Source: Mycteria americana (lineage: Eukaryota; Chordata; Aves; Ciconiiformes; Ciconiidae). From it: a stretch of 64,000 nt of DNA. Below are positions 13,362 to 23,601 of this stretch, piece after piece. Both the position numbers and the translations under genes were made by a program. The notes under the pieces were generated by a model that was not told the DNA's origin, ran no database searches, and saw nothing but the letters and a program-made list of their open reading frames with translations. How positions within the stretch are numbered: position 1 is the first letter of the stretch; every line of letters begins with the position of its first letter. The DNA lies in assembly GCF_035582795.1 (NCBI RefSeq), contig NC_134383.1, forward strand, positions 7,501 through 71,500. Direction: 5' to 3'.

Positions 13362-13976
13362 TGTACTGGTTTTGGCCGGGATAGAGTTAATTTTCTTTAC
13401 AGTAGCCAGTATGGGGCTACATTTTGGATATGTGCTGAACAGAGTGTGAATAATAGAGAGATGTTTTAGTTGTTGCAAAGTACTGCTTATACTAAATCGA
13501 GTACTTTTCAGCTTCCCATGCTCTGCCAGGTGCACAAGAAGTTGAGGGGGGGGGGGGGGGGGGGGAGGGCGATGGACACAAACACGACACAGCTGGGACA
13601 GCTGGCCCTAACTGACTAAAGGGCTATTCCATACCATCTGATGTCACGCTCAGCATATAAAGGTGTGGGAAGAAGGAGGAAGGGGGGACATGTTCTGAGT
13701 TACGGCATTTTGTCTTCCCGAGTAACCGTTATGCATAATGGAGCCCCGCTTTCCTGCAGATGGCCGAACACCTGCCTGTCAATGGGAACGAGTGAATAAA
13801 TTCCTTGGTTTGCTTTGCTTGTGTGCGTGGTTTTTGCTTTACCTGTTAAACCATCTTTATCCCAACCTGTGAGTTTTCTCGCTTTTACTCTTCCGATTCT
13901 CTCCCCCCTCCCACCAGGGGGGAGCGAGCACGTGGCTGAGCGGTGCTTAGTCGCTGGCTGGGGTTAAACCGTGACG
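13362..13976 (+). mobile_element. LTR of class II-like ERV, plus orientation
   Basis: The 615-bp LTR starts with TGTACTGG and matches, in reverse complement, the LTRs at 27356-27921 and 29275-29838. It has a CATATAAAGG TATA-like box near 13655 and AATAAA at 13795-13800, followed by a GT-rich stretch. A run of about 19 G near 13546 is unique to this copy. A primer-binding site follows directly, so this is the 5' LTR of an element reading rightwards. Confidence 0.9.
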
Positions 13977-13984
13977 GTCCTTTT

Positions 13985-14247
13985 TGGTGCCCGACGTGGG
14001 GCTCGAAGGGTTGAAGATAACGAAAGGTTTGATTGCCGTGTGCTAGACCAAAGTTATAGCTGTTATTGCTGTTTAGCGATTAATTGGCAGGCTTCCGTGC
14101 TTACCGTGGGGCGTGCTTGCCTTACTGTATATGACAGTCTAGTGCTTGTTAGCGGCTGCTTTTTGCTTTCACACCTTGCTGTACTGCCGATGGCATGACT
14201 CTGCTGTGCCTGGGAACGCTTGGATAACGGCAACGGCGACGTGCCTG
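13985..14247 (+). mobile_element. Primer-binding site and leader of the class II-like element
   Basis: TGGTGCCCGACGTGGGGC at 13985-14002 differs at two positions from the tRNA-Lys1,2-type site at 29249-29266. The leader then follows the reverse complement of about 29030-29250, for example TAGCTGTTATTGCTGTTTAG. It ends at 14247, where ERV-B begins. No continuation appears on the far side of ERV-B at 32417. Confidence 0.8.
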
Positions 14248-14797
14248 CGTTATCCCACGACTGCGAGGTCGTTTACCCGCTGTGCGAGACGCCGATATAC
14301 GCACGGGGCGGAGATATTTTATGTCGCGTCTGCACGGAGATGGGTGCTAGGCGGTAGCTCCGCAAAGCTAGCGCAAAGTTCGGTCACGCAGGTAAGGTAT
14401 TTATACGGTCTAGTTATGCGTAGGCATAAGTAATTACACAAAGCAGTTTTCTATTGGTCTACATTTCTCTTCTTTCAACTTAAAGCTACAGCGCTACTTT
14501 AATATGCTGCGCACGCTCAGAGGTGAGGGCTCTCTGCTCGGGCCGGGGTCTCCGGCTCGAGGGGTGTGACTTTTAGTATTATAATGAGGATAGGTTGCGT
14601 GAGGGTGCTTCTTATCACGCTTCTACTAGGAGGTTTAGATGGTTCCCAAAACGTGGTACTTAGCATTCATATTTCTCCAGGATGTGCTCGACTCCCAAGG
14701 ACAGTAACGCTTGTTTAGACGTTCCCCTTTCCGGTCCGATTCCCCCTTACCGGCTTTACGTAAGCCCTGGCCTTCCACCGCCTCCTGTTAGACTACA
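14248..14797 (-). repeat. ERV-B 3' LTR
   Basis: This LTR shares its whole length with 31853-32416 and, inverted, with 46460-47011. The terminal TGT of the family reads CGT here. It is clearly richer in CpG than its two relatives: for example CCGCAAAGCTAGCGCAAAG stands where both relatives have CCACAAAGCTAGCAC in the same alignment. Confidence 0.9.
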
Positions 14798-15640
14798 CTT
14801 TCCCCGTTTGTGACTGTGAGACTTTTCTTCATAGTCCCCATATGTCTCATTGTTAGTTCTCATTAATAGTCTATTATTTCCCGTAGTAACTCGTACAATT
14901 AGTCGTGTAACACATTTTAAGGCACCGCTAACAACAATACAGATGAATATCACGACCATTACAATTATAATCATCGTTTGAAGTAAACTTGCCAACCGTG
15001 CGGTTAGGGAGAACCCAAAGCTTTGTAACATTTTGCTTAGAGGCCTGAATATCTCTACTTGATTTTGCCACTTATTTTATTTCACCTAGTTGTTGAGCTA
15101 AATGTTCGGTTATATCGGGGATATGGATGCAACAATCTTTGTTTTTCAGTTTTAGGTACCGACATACCCTGTGTTCCGGTAGTAACATTAAATCTAAGAT
15201 TAGCCTATTCCGCAACGTAATTTTTGAAAGGAAAAAAAGTTTCCCGAGTATTTTAAATCTTGTAATCCTACTCTAGTCGCGTTCGCTAACCGCATTCTAT
15301 TCTGAAAGCAGGTAATTTGGAGACTGAAGATAGCTTTGCTTTAAATCTAAAGCTAAAATTCCCCGCTCGAGGGGATCGGCTGCAGATTTACGTAATGGCA
15401 AACAGGCCGTTATACCGCTGATGTAATGGATTCTTCCAAAGAAATGGACAAGTTTTAAGACTAGATATCTGTTACAAAAAGTAAATGCTAGGTTAATCGA
15501 TGTCAGAGAGAAAATTTTTATTGGACCGTGCTCAATTAATAACACTTTCTGAGAGTGTCCTAGGAGTAATTTTAATAGTACTTTTCTAAAAGAAAAACAT
15601 TGATACAATTCATCGACAGTCCCCGGTTAGTCAGAGTTTC
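14798..15640 (-). pseudogene. ERV-B env remnant (transmembrane subunit)
   Basis: Next to the 3' LTR a minus frame at 14798-15031 encodes a strongly hydrophobic membrane anchor (IIIVMVVIFICIVV) and a short polar tail, the usual end of a retroviral Env. Upstream, at 15129-15164, a cysteine is followed after nine residues by a Cys-Cys pair, the disulfide-loop motif of a TM subunit. From the likely env start near 15640 to this loop there are only about 500 bases, so most of the surface subunit is deleted. Stops and frameshifts make the remnant non-functional. Confidence 0.75.
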
Positions 15641-15695
15641 AGTCATCCAGTTGGCGCAAAGATCCGCTTGTCCTGGTCCGGTGCCGCCTTTGCTC

Positions 15696-16350
15696 TGTGG
15701 CCGTGAAAAGCCGAAATCGGGACTCGATAGTCGGGATGACTATTAAGCAGGTATTCTTTATTGCGGCGCTGGCTGGGGATCGCTCCGCCAGGTTAGCGCA
15801 ACACCTCGGTTCGTATACAGGAAAATCATACGTAGTCATCAGATTTCCTGAAGAGGGCAGTTTTATGGAGAAGAGTTCCCAGAATTCATTTACGTAGTCC
15901 GAGCGTGCGCAGTAAAATGAGGGTTAGGGTCTCTTCACCCTCCCGGTGGTCTTCCCTAGTCTTCCTCACGTTGTCCGCTAGTTGAACTTTGGGCTTCCTT
16001 TGTCCATAGATAGCCATCGAGTTAGCTCATCGGTCCTCCTTCGGCCTCGGAATGTTACAAGGGGATCGAGTTAAACTAGTTCTTTGTTGCTTCTCTTCGG
16101 CACAAAGGTCCCGAGTTCCTATTATCTGTGATTTAATTAGGAAGCCTAACGAGCTTGCTCGAGGCCTGTTTAGTCCTATCGGGTAAGAAGTTACAGGAAA
16201 CGTCCTACCATCAACTCTGCTCAGCAGGTAACTAAAACTATCTTTGCAAAGGGGAAGAGAACAAAAGAGAACGACGATGCGAGCGAAACTAAAAAAAAAT
16301 GGGAGTCCATGTATCCCAGTAAGGTCTTAGTCAGGGATTTAACCCTTTCA
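15696..16350 (-). repeat. ERV-A 3' LTR
   Basis: Begins TGTGGCCGTG on the plus strand and ends in CCCTTTCA. It matches 22931-23601 over its full length but lacks a short insertion present there after GATCGCTCCGCC. Confidence 0.92.
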
Positions 16351-16372
16351 TTCCCCCCTTTTCTTTTGAGGA
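16351..16372 (-). promoter_or_regulatory. ERV-A polypurine tract
   Basis: On the minus strand an A/G-only run ending in GGGGGGAA lies directly against the 3' LTR. This is the plus-strand primer used in reverse transcription, and its position confirms the orientation of the element. Confidence 0.85.
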
Positions 16373-16546
16373 CTTGTAGCTTACTTGCTACAGTCATCAG
16401 TATACAGTCTTATTACGTCTGAAACAAAGCTTACTACAAAAACTACAATAAAATCAATAAAATGACTATTAAAATAGTAAGGCTCTTTAACTACGACTAG
16501 TAAAATACTTCTAATCTTTTTAGGCCTAGAAGGGTGTTATCCTTAA

Positions 16547-17964
16547 TTATTTTATGTTTGCAAAATTCATAAATATTTCATCCTTTTCAAGGGTCTGAGA
16601 AAAATACCTTCCCGTTTCTACTCGATGCCTAATCTCGTTTCTTTTCCGATCGCCGTACGTCTCTGCTGAATTCCGGGAACACCAAAGAAAACGCTTAAGA
16701 AACACACAAACAAATATTCCTAAAATCGCCAAAGTAATCAATCCGATGAATAATTGTTTCGACCGTCCAAAGGTGGGAAGCCAAGAGTCACTTTATCCCA
16801 TAAACCTCGAAGCCCCAGTGAAGTCTCATCTGAGGATACTTCCTGGAATATTCGTGCTTTCTCCCAGAGCGCATTTAGATCCGCTTCTACCTGCTTATCT
16901 TTATTGATATATGCACAGCAACTGGTATTAATGATGATACGTACACCTCCTTCTTTGGCAGTCAATAAATCTAACGCCATTCCATTTTGCAACGCAACCT
17001 TACTGAGAGAAGATACTTCTGTCTGTAAAGTTTTATAGTATTTATGGTTAAATTTTGCATCTGCTCTAGAACTGCGGAAACATTTACTATGGCCCTTTCT
17101 AGCTCGCTTACTGCTAGCCACGGTAAGAACTATGAAATTTAGTTCCCCTAATGGCACGTGGGTGGTCTTCTCGCTTAGCCCGTCTCCAGGACGTTCTCAA
17201 AATACCTCTAGGTATTTGGGACCGGTCATATATTCGATCCTAACGAACTAAATGAGCTACGGTACACGTTCCCTTCCATCCCGCAGGGAGTCGCTTTCTG
17301 CCGATACCGTTGCCACGCAGCCACCGATACCTGTCGGGTAGTTTGCAAGGTCCGTCGGTGGCTGTGAGATTAGCTCCGGAAAATGATCTTTTGCTTACCC
17401 ATCCAACCGATGTATTTCTACTGGCATCCCGCTTTGTAGGGCTATAGGTTTCACATTCAATCCCGTCAAATTCCAAGTTCCTACTTCTACCGCAGTCTTG
17501 TCGATCGAATGATCGTTCCACCCGTTCCTACAGGAATAGTTACGATATCTGTTATCGGGGGGGCGGCACGGACAATTATTGGATCTCGCCTTCCGTAGGC
17601 AACTATTATGGCTAACTAGAATCTGGGTGTTACTATCGAGTATCTGCAACGTGAATCTTGGTCTGATCTCATAGCTTGAATTATCATAACTACAAGATCC
17701 TCCATGTTGTCTTTCCCAAAACTCAGGCCGAGTATTACTCTCACAATTCCAAGGAGTCGACCCTATGCCGTACAAAGGGACTCTCACGTCACCTCTCGGT
17801 AGGGCGGTACAAATCCAACAATCCTTAGCCCCTGCGGCATTCGCTATCATCTGAATCGCATTATAATACAAGTTCTCGTTCCAAGCATCTACCGATGAGC
17901 TTAAAGTCAATAAAGTTATCGTCGTAACCGTAATTTCAAATCTCCAACGCTTTCGACGGTCCAT
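16547..17964 (-). pseudogene. ERV-A env (broken)
   Basis: The minus frame from 17964 opens with a basic stretch and a hydrophobic signal-like segment, then a surface subunit containing the CWIC motif (17809-17820) used by gamma-type Env for its covalent link to TM. That frame ends at 17395. The TM part continues in another frame at 16738-17157, with a heptad region, the conserved segment around 16940-17000 and a Cys-Cys pair at 16915-16920. Six residues upstream of the pair, the position normally held by cysteine is arginine (16939-16941). A membrane anchor and long tail follow at 16547-16741. Frameshifts and the lost cysteine make it non-functional. Confidence 0.85.
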
Positions 17965-20900
17965 CGCGGTTCAGAAGCTTTCTTTGTTCGGGAGTAATGG
18001 GTCCGAGGTGTCTGCTCTTTCATCTTGATTGCAGTGAAAGCGGTGAGCAACACCCGATGATAAGGTCCATTCCACTTCTCTTCCAATGGGCCGCCTGAAA
18101 AATTCTTAACATAAACCCAGTTTCCAGGGTGTGACGGTGCGCTTCCCCAGCCCCCGACCTTTATCTCCTGCAACCCTGCTCAGGTGATAACCACCGGTGG
18201 CGATTGTAACGGACGCATCTGGTCACGATGGCTGCGTCGGCTCAAAGCGGATTCGGGAGACAGACAGCAACACGAGAGCCTAGGGCTACTGTGCAACGCG
18301 CCCACCGAAGAAACTAAAATCTGTGGTCGGCATGCAAATATGACTACGGGTCAATCGTCTTAACCCCCATAAATAGCGAGCGGCCCGAGAGCCCTTGGAG
18401 CTCTCCTGCACGGCAGCGGGCTGCACGCCGGGATCTCCCCTTGAGCGGGGACGCCTCTCGAGGTTACTCCTCGAGGCTGAGAGATTCCTTGCCGCAACAG
18501 GTCCTCGGTAAGTGACTAACAACGTGCTAAACTTTGAAATCTTAGCCAAGCGACATAAAGGATTGATTGCGCACATATAATCCTTTAGACATAAACAGTT
18601 GACCGAGTCGGGACCGGATCTAGCCGCACTTACTCCGCTCTGAGGAGGAGTTTAGAAAGCAAGGGGATCTTTTTCCGAACCTCGTGACTCGACGGGAGGG
18701 TCTCCCTGACAGTTTTGTCTGACCCTGTCCTCTATGATCGAGTGTACCTCGCCATCGAATCTTGTTAAAACGCTGTCGCATTGAACTTTGTTAACTCCCT
18801 ATTCTGTATCAATAAACTATATTTTTACTTCTCTGTTGCGAGTGAAGCGCACCCTCGCTCCGTCCGTGACGCAGGGCTAAACGGGTGGATCGGGTGATCT
18901 AACCCTTTTGCTCTGGTTCCCAAAGCATTCTTATTAATCTTTTCCAATTGGTTTCCTAAGGATATAACATAATTTTCTAAATAATTATTTCCCAGCTGAT
19001 TCAAATCTTCCCCTTGATATTTCGCCTCATACGGCCTCCCATATAATATCTCAAAAGAGCTCAGAATTTCTTCGGCCCTAGGTTTTCCATGTATCCAAAG
19101 TAGTGCAATAGGCAGCGCTCGATACCAATATAGGTTCGCTTCTCGATGTATTTTACTTGCCCGCTGGCTTGCGGTCTGTAGGGTGCGCGCAGTTGCCGAT
19201 CGATTCCTAATAGTTTGCTGACCCGTTGCGCTACTTCTGCACAAAAAATGTGTACCCCTATCTGATGAAATGACCGTAGGTACCCCGAATCGAGGTATTA
19301 TTTCATTTAATAATACCTCAGTTACTTCTCTCGCTTTGCTTGTCCTACAAGGGAACGCCTCTGGCCATCCGGAAAAGGTGTCTGTAAGTATCAATAAGTA
19401 TCTGTACCCCCCTTTTCTTGGAAGTTCAGAGAAATCAATTTACCAGCGGTCCCCTGGTACATTTCCTCTCCCGATACTTCCTAACTGTGCCCGGTTACCC
19501 GAATAGGGATTATTTTTCAAACGTATTTCACATTGCCGAGTCACCCATCAAACCGTAGTATACAAATTTCTCCCTATTAATTTTTGATTTAAAAATTGAT
19601 ACAGGGAATCAGCCCCCCAGTGTGTCTTATTGTGGTGTTCTTTAACAACTCCCCGTACCTGTTTGGCAGGAATTATAATTCTGCCGTCGCTCAAGTGGGC
19701 CCATCCTTTGGAGGGAACCTGCCCTCCCATTTCTTCTATTAATCCTTTATCAGCCCTCGAATATGCAACATTTTCTTGGTCACCTAGACTCCTACTTCTG
19801 TTATCCGGAATTAAGGTTAAAATCTTTCGCATTCTCTCCGCTGCCTCATAATTAGCCTCATAATCAGCCAACCTATGACCTTTTTCCTGGTCGGCGTTAC
19901 CCTTTGGGCGTCCTCGGCAGTGCGCGATGGCGACTTTGGTCGGCAGCTGGACTGCTTCTAATAGGTGAAGGATTTCCTCGGCGTGCTTGATCTGTCTCCC
20001 TGGCGCGGTTAGTAGTCCCCGTTCCTTCCAAATTGCTCTGTGAGCGCGGACGACTCCAAAGGCATATTTGGAGTCTGTCCATAGATGTTTTTTTTTCCCT
20101 TTTGCCAATTCCAGGGCCCTAGTCAGGGCAATAATTTCAGCCTTTTGAGCCGATGTTCCAGCTGGTAATGACCGAGAGTCAATTACTTTGCTTGCTGTCG
20201 TCACCGCATACGCAGCCTTTCGAATACCTCGTCGGATGAAGCTGCTCCCATCCGTGAACCAGGAGGCTTGCGCATCGACCAAGGGTTCTTCTTTTAAATC
20301 TGCTCTGCTAGAATATACAGTCTCTATGGTTTCCAAACAGTCACGTATCAATGATTCAGATGTCAATCCCGCTGAGGAAAGAAGCTGGGTTTGTAAGATT
20401 AGTCACTTCAATAGTAACGTCGTCCGGTTCAACTAGAATAGCCTGGTATTGTAAAAATCGGGATGGAGAAAGCCAATTATTTCCGTATTGTTCTAGTATG
20501 GCCGATACTGCGTGTGAAACCAGGACTGTGATTTTTTTGGCCTAAGGTAAATTTCCGGGCCTCTCGGATATTTAGTACTACAGCCGCCACAGCTTGTAGG
20601 CACCCTGGCCACCCTTTGCTTACTTTGTCAAGCTGCTTAGAAAAGTAGGCCACGGCTCTTTTGCAGAGTCCCAGTCGTCGAGCTAGGACTCCCAGAGCTA
20701 TACCTTGTTTGTCACGGAAAAACAGCCAGAAGGGCTTAGTAACGTCAGGTAGGGCCAGGGCCTTCATCGGTTCCTTTTTAAGCGTTTTGAGCGCATTTTG
20801 AGCTTCGCTGGACCGAAGCGGTTGAGCGGGATTGTTTTTCAAAAGCTCATACAAAGCTTTTGCTACTATTCCATAATTGTAAATCCATAATCGACGCCAA

Positions 20901-21660
20901 CCTGCCATTCCCAAGAAGGTCCTGAGTTCCTTTACCGTTTCAAGGAGGGGGGGTTCTGCAGATGGCTTCTTTTCGTTCCGTTCCTAATTCTCGTCGTCTT
21001 CCAGATAGCTCGTATCCAAGGTAGGTTACTTGCTGTCGCACCATCTGAGCTTTCCGTTGAGAGACTCGACACCCGTTCGGTCCAACAAAGTTCAACCAAG
21101 TAACGGTCCATTGAATACAATCAGACTTTGTTTCAGTCGCTATGAATAAGTCATCTGCATACCGTAGAAGAGTTCCATCTCTGGAGGGAGGATCCCATGT
21201 CTCAAGTTCTCGTGCTCATTGATTCCCAAAAATGGTTGGACTGTTCTTAAAACCTTGGGGTAACGCTGTCCAGGTAAGTTGGGTTTTCCTACCAGCAGGA
21301 GGACTTTCCCATTCAAATGCAAATAGGTTTTGGCTCTCCTTGGCCAGAGGCAAGCAGAAGAATGCATCTTTCAAATCTAATACTGTAAGCCATACTTGAT
21401 TATTTTGTAATTTAGTAAGTAAAGTATAAGGATGGGCCACCACAGGGTGTAAATCTTTAAAATTGATGGGGTTTTAGAAAGAATGCCTTTTCCTGTTGGC
21501 CAGTAGCTCCCGCTACAGTCACAAAGTCTTTACTCACAGGTATCAATTATTGATTTAAAACAGAGAAAGAAGCCCCTGTGTCTACTAAGAATTCTTCTTC
21601 TTTTGTCTCCCCAGCCTTATCTTAACCAGTGGATCCGCTAGGGTAGATTCCCCAGGTCCC
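17916..21660 (-). pseudogene. ERV-A pro-pol (broken)
   Basis: Read right to left: a protease with the catalytic DTG at 21574-21582, followed about 30 bases later by a stop; reverse transcriptase with LDLKDAFF near 21370 and the YADD catalytic motif at 21150-21161, split by frameshifts; a connection domain (20477-20914); RNase H (19548-20366) with FTDGS near 20250 and WTDSKYAFG; the integrase zinc-binding region with its two histidines, where the second of the two cysteines reads as arginine; the integrase core with TDTFSGWPEAF near 19390 and a DRGTHF motif, frameshifted after it; and the C-terminal domain (17916-18173), which overlaps the env start. The domain order is that of class I retroviruses. 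Many lesions rule out a working polyprotein. Confidence 0.88.
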
Positions 21661-21689
21661 CCTCAATCGGCCTCTGCTCCAGCAGTCAA

Positions 21690-22215
21690 GATTTGCGGGG
21701 TTCCTTGGAGTCTTGGACATTCGCTCCTCCAACGTCCTTCCCCTCGACAATATGCGCATCGATTCTTTCCCAATACATTCCCCAGTCCTCCTCTACTTTT
21801 GGATAGCCTTCCCCCTTCCTCGCCCTGTAAATCCTCCTCTGTTCGGCATTTCTCTCTGTTCCGAGGCTGCCTCCGTGCGGCGGGAGGTTAACGCCGCAAT
21901 CCTTCTGCCTCTCCGGGCGATTCCGCAAAGTAAAAAAAAAAAAAACCCACATATCCGCATACATAACCTCATCCCATTTCCTTCTCTCCATAAGAACAAC
22001 ATTAACTGCAATATAGTATTATAATTTAAAGATCCATTAAAGGGCCATTTTTCACCATCTTCTAATTTGTACAGGGGACACCCCTGATTACAGTATTTGA
22101 TTAGTGTTTTCTTATTCCCACTCCCACCTGGTTGTCCCCCTATCTCTTTCCAATGTGCTAAGATACATCCTAGGGGGGTTTGCTTTACAATACCACCACT
22201 TTGCTGTCCTCCCAT
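21690..22215 (-). pseudogene. ERV-A gag remnant (matrix joined to nucleocapsid)
   Basis: The frame starts Met-Gly-Gly, a myristoylation-type start, and has the matrix signature TPLGCILAHW and EDGEKWPFNGSL. After about 80 residues it runs into an A-tract (plus strand 21931-21944) and then directly into basic, Gly/Arg-rich nucleocapsid sequence. The capsid region, roughly 1 kb, is missing. The CCHC zinc knuckle lies at 21717-21758 in a shifted frame, and its histidine codon reads CGT (Arg, 21732-21734). Confidence 0.85.
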
Positions 22216-22909
22216 GCTTCCTTATTGATTCTGTACTTCTGTTATTCTCCCAGAGATTATTTTAATAACCTGTCGCGCTTTATCCTCCCACTCTGACCAC
22301 GTTCCACGATTCTCACATTGAATATCTCATCCAAATACAACCCATAAATTTTGGTCACAAATAAAACAATTTACGAGGAAAAGGGGTTCACGTTCGTTTT
22401 CAGGATGAGCCGCACAGATCTCCCACGCTCACTTTGCAGTCACACCAGATTAACTCAGCTCATTGACGCTTAGTTGCCGATTTTGCAGTGCCTAACGAAT
22501 ATATCCAAATTCAATATCAATAAACCAATGTCCGAGTTAGGTGCCGGTAAATCCGTACCGCCGACGGTACAAAACTCATGCGGGTTTCATAAGCGTACCG
22601 ATACCAAAGGGCACGTTATCGCACAAGTACAAGGCTTAACCTGTGCCTGTACCAAACGTATACCCTCAGGCACGAGTAGCCAGGTATACGGCGCTCAGCC
22701 TAGGACATCTCCTACGACTTACGAGAACCTTCCAAAGGACCGGTCCCAAATTCCAAAAAAGAAAAGATTTTAGGAATACCGTTTTTCCTTTAGATGGTCC
22801 TTGTCTGCTCCCGCAGTGATCCGATTGAGGCGAGGAGGCCCTCGGGGAAATCCCGGGGGTACCCTAGGGAGTCCTTGTTCTCAGCGGATCCTGCAGCCGA
22901 GCAGAGCGG

Positions 22910-22927
22910 GTCCCACCTGGGGTGCCA
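22910..22927 (-). promoter_or_regulatory. ERV-A primer-binding site
   Basis: TGGCACCCCAGGTGGGAC on the minus strand, three bases from the 5' LTR. It closely resembles the ERV-B site. I cannot assign the priming tRNA with certainty. Confidence 0.7.
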
Positions 22928-22930
22928 GAT

Positions 22931-23601
22931 TGTTGCCGTGAAAAGCCGAAATCGGGACTCGATAGTCGGGATGACTATTAAGCAGGTATTCTTTATTGCG
23001 GCGCTGGCTGGGGATCGCTCCGCCGCACGTGCTCCGCCAGGTTAGCGCAACACCTCGGTTCGTATACAGGAAAATCATACGTAGTCATCAGATTTCCTGA
23101 AAAGGGCAGTTTTATGGCGATGAGTTCCCAGAGTTCATTTACGTAGTCCGAGCGTGCGCAGTAAAATGAGGGTTAGGGTCTCTTCACCCTCCCGGTGGTC
23201 TTCCCTAGTCTTCCTCACGTTGTCCGCTAGTTGAACTTTGGGCTTCCTTTGTCCATAGATAGCCATCGAGTTAGCTCATCGGTCCTCCTTCGGCCTCGGA
23301 ATGTTACAAGGGGGTCGATTTAAACTAGTTCTTTGGCGCTTCTCTTCGGCACAAAGGTCCCGAGTTCCTATTATCTGTGATTTAATTAGGAAGCCGAACG
23401 AGCTTGCTCGAGGCCTGTTTAGTCCTATCGGGTAAGAAGTTACAGGAAACGTCCTACCATCAACTCTGCTCAGCAGGTAACTAAAACTATCTTTGCAAAG
23501 GGGAAGAGAACAAAAGAGAACAAGGATGCGAGCGAAACTAAAAAAAAACCCGCGAGTCTATGTATCACAGTAAGGTTTTAGTCAGGTATTTAACCCTTTC
23601 A
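22931..23601 (-). repeat. ERV-A 5' LTR
   Basis: Full-length partner of 15696-16350. It has extra sequence (GCACGTGCTCCGCC near 23025-23038) that looks like a short local duplication of GCTCCGCC, and otherwise only scattered differences. Confidence 0.92.

Larger units (their letters stand above)
15696..23601 (-). mobile_element. ERV-A: near full-length gamma-like provirus inside ERV-B
   Basis: This is a 7.9-kb minus-strand provirus with LTRs of 655 and 671 bp that are nearly identical, a primer-binding site, truncated gag, pro, pol, env and a polypurine tract. Immediate flanks are GCTC (15692-15695) and ACTC (23602-23605), a 4-bp target duplication with one mismatch, the length usual for gammaretroviruses. 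It lies at the pol/env boundary of ERV-B, whose integrase end is at 23602 and up and whose env start is at 15640-15695. Near-identical LTRs suggest a fairly recent insertion, yet every gene is broken. Confidence 0.9.

Noticed and set aside
15696-23601. ERV-A as an intact, active retrovirus
   Set aside because: The capsid region is missing, pro-pol and env carry stops and frameshifts, and zinc-binding and disulfide residues are lost.
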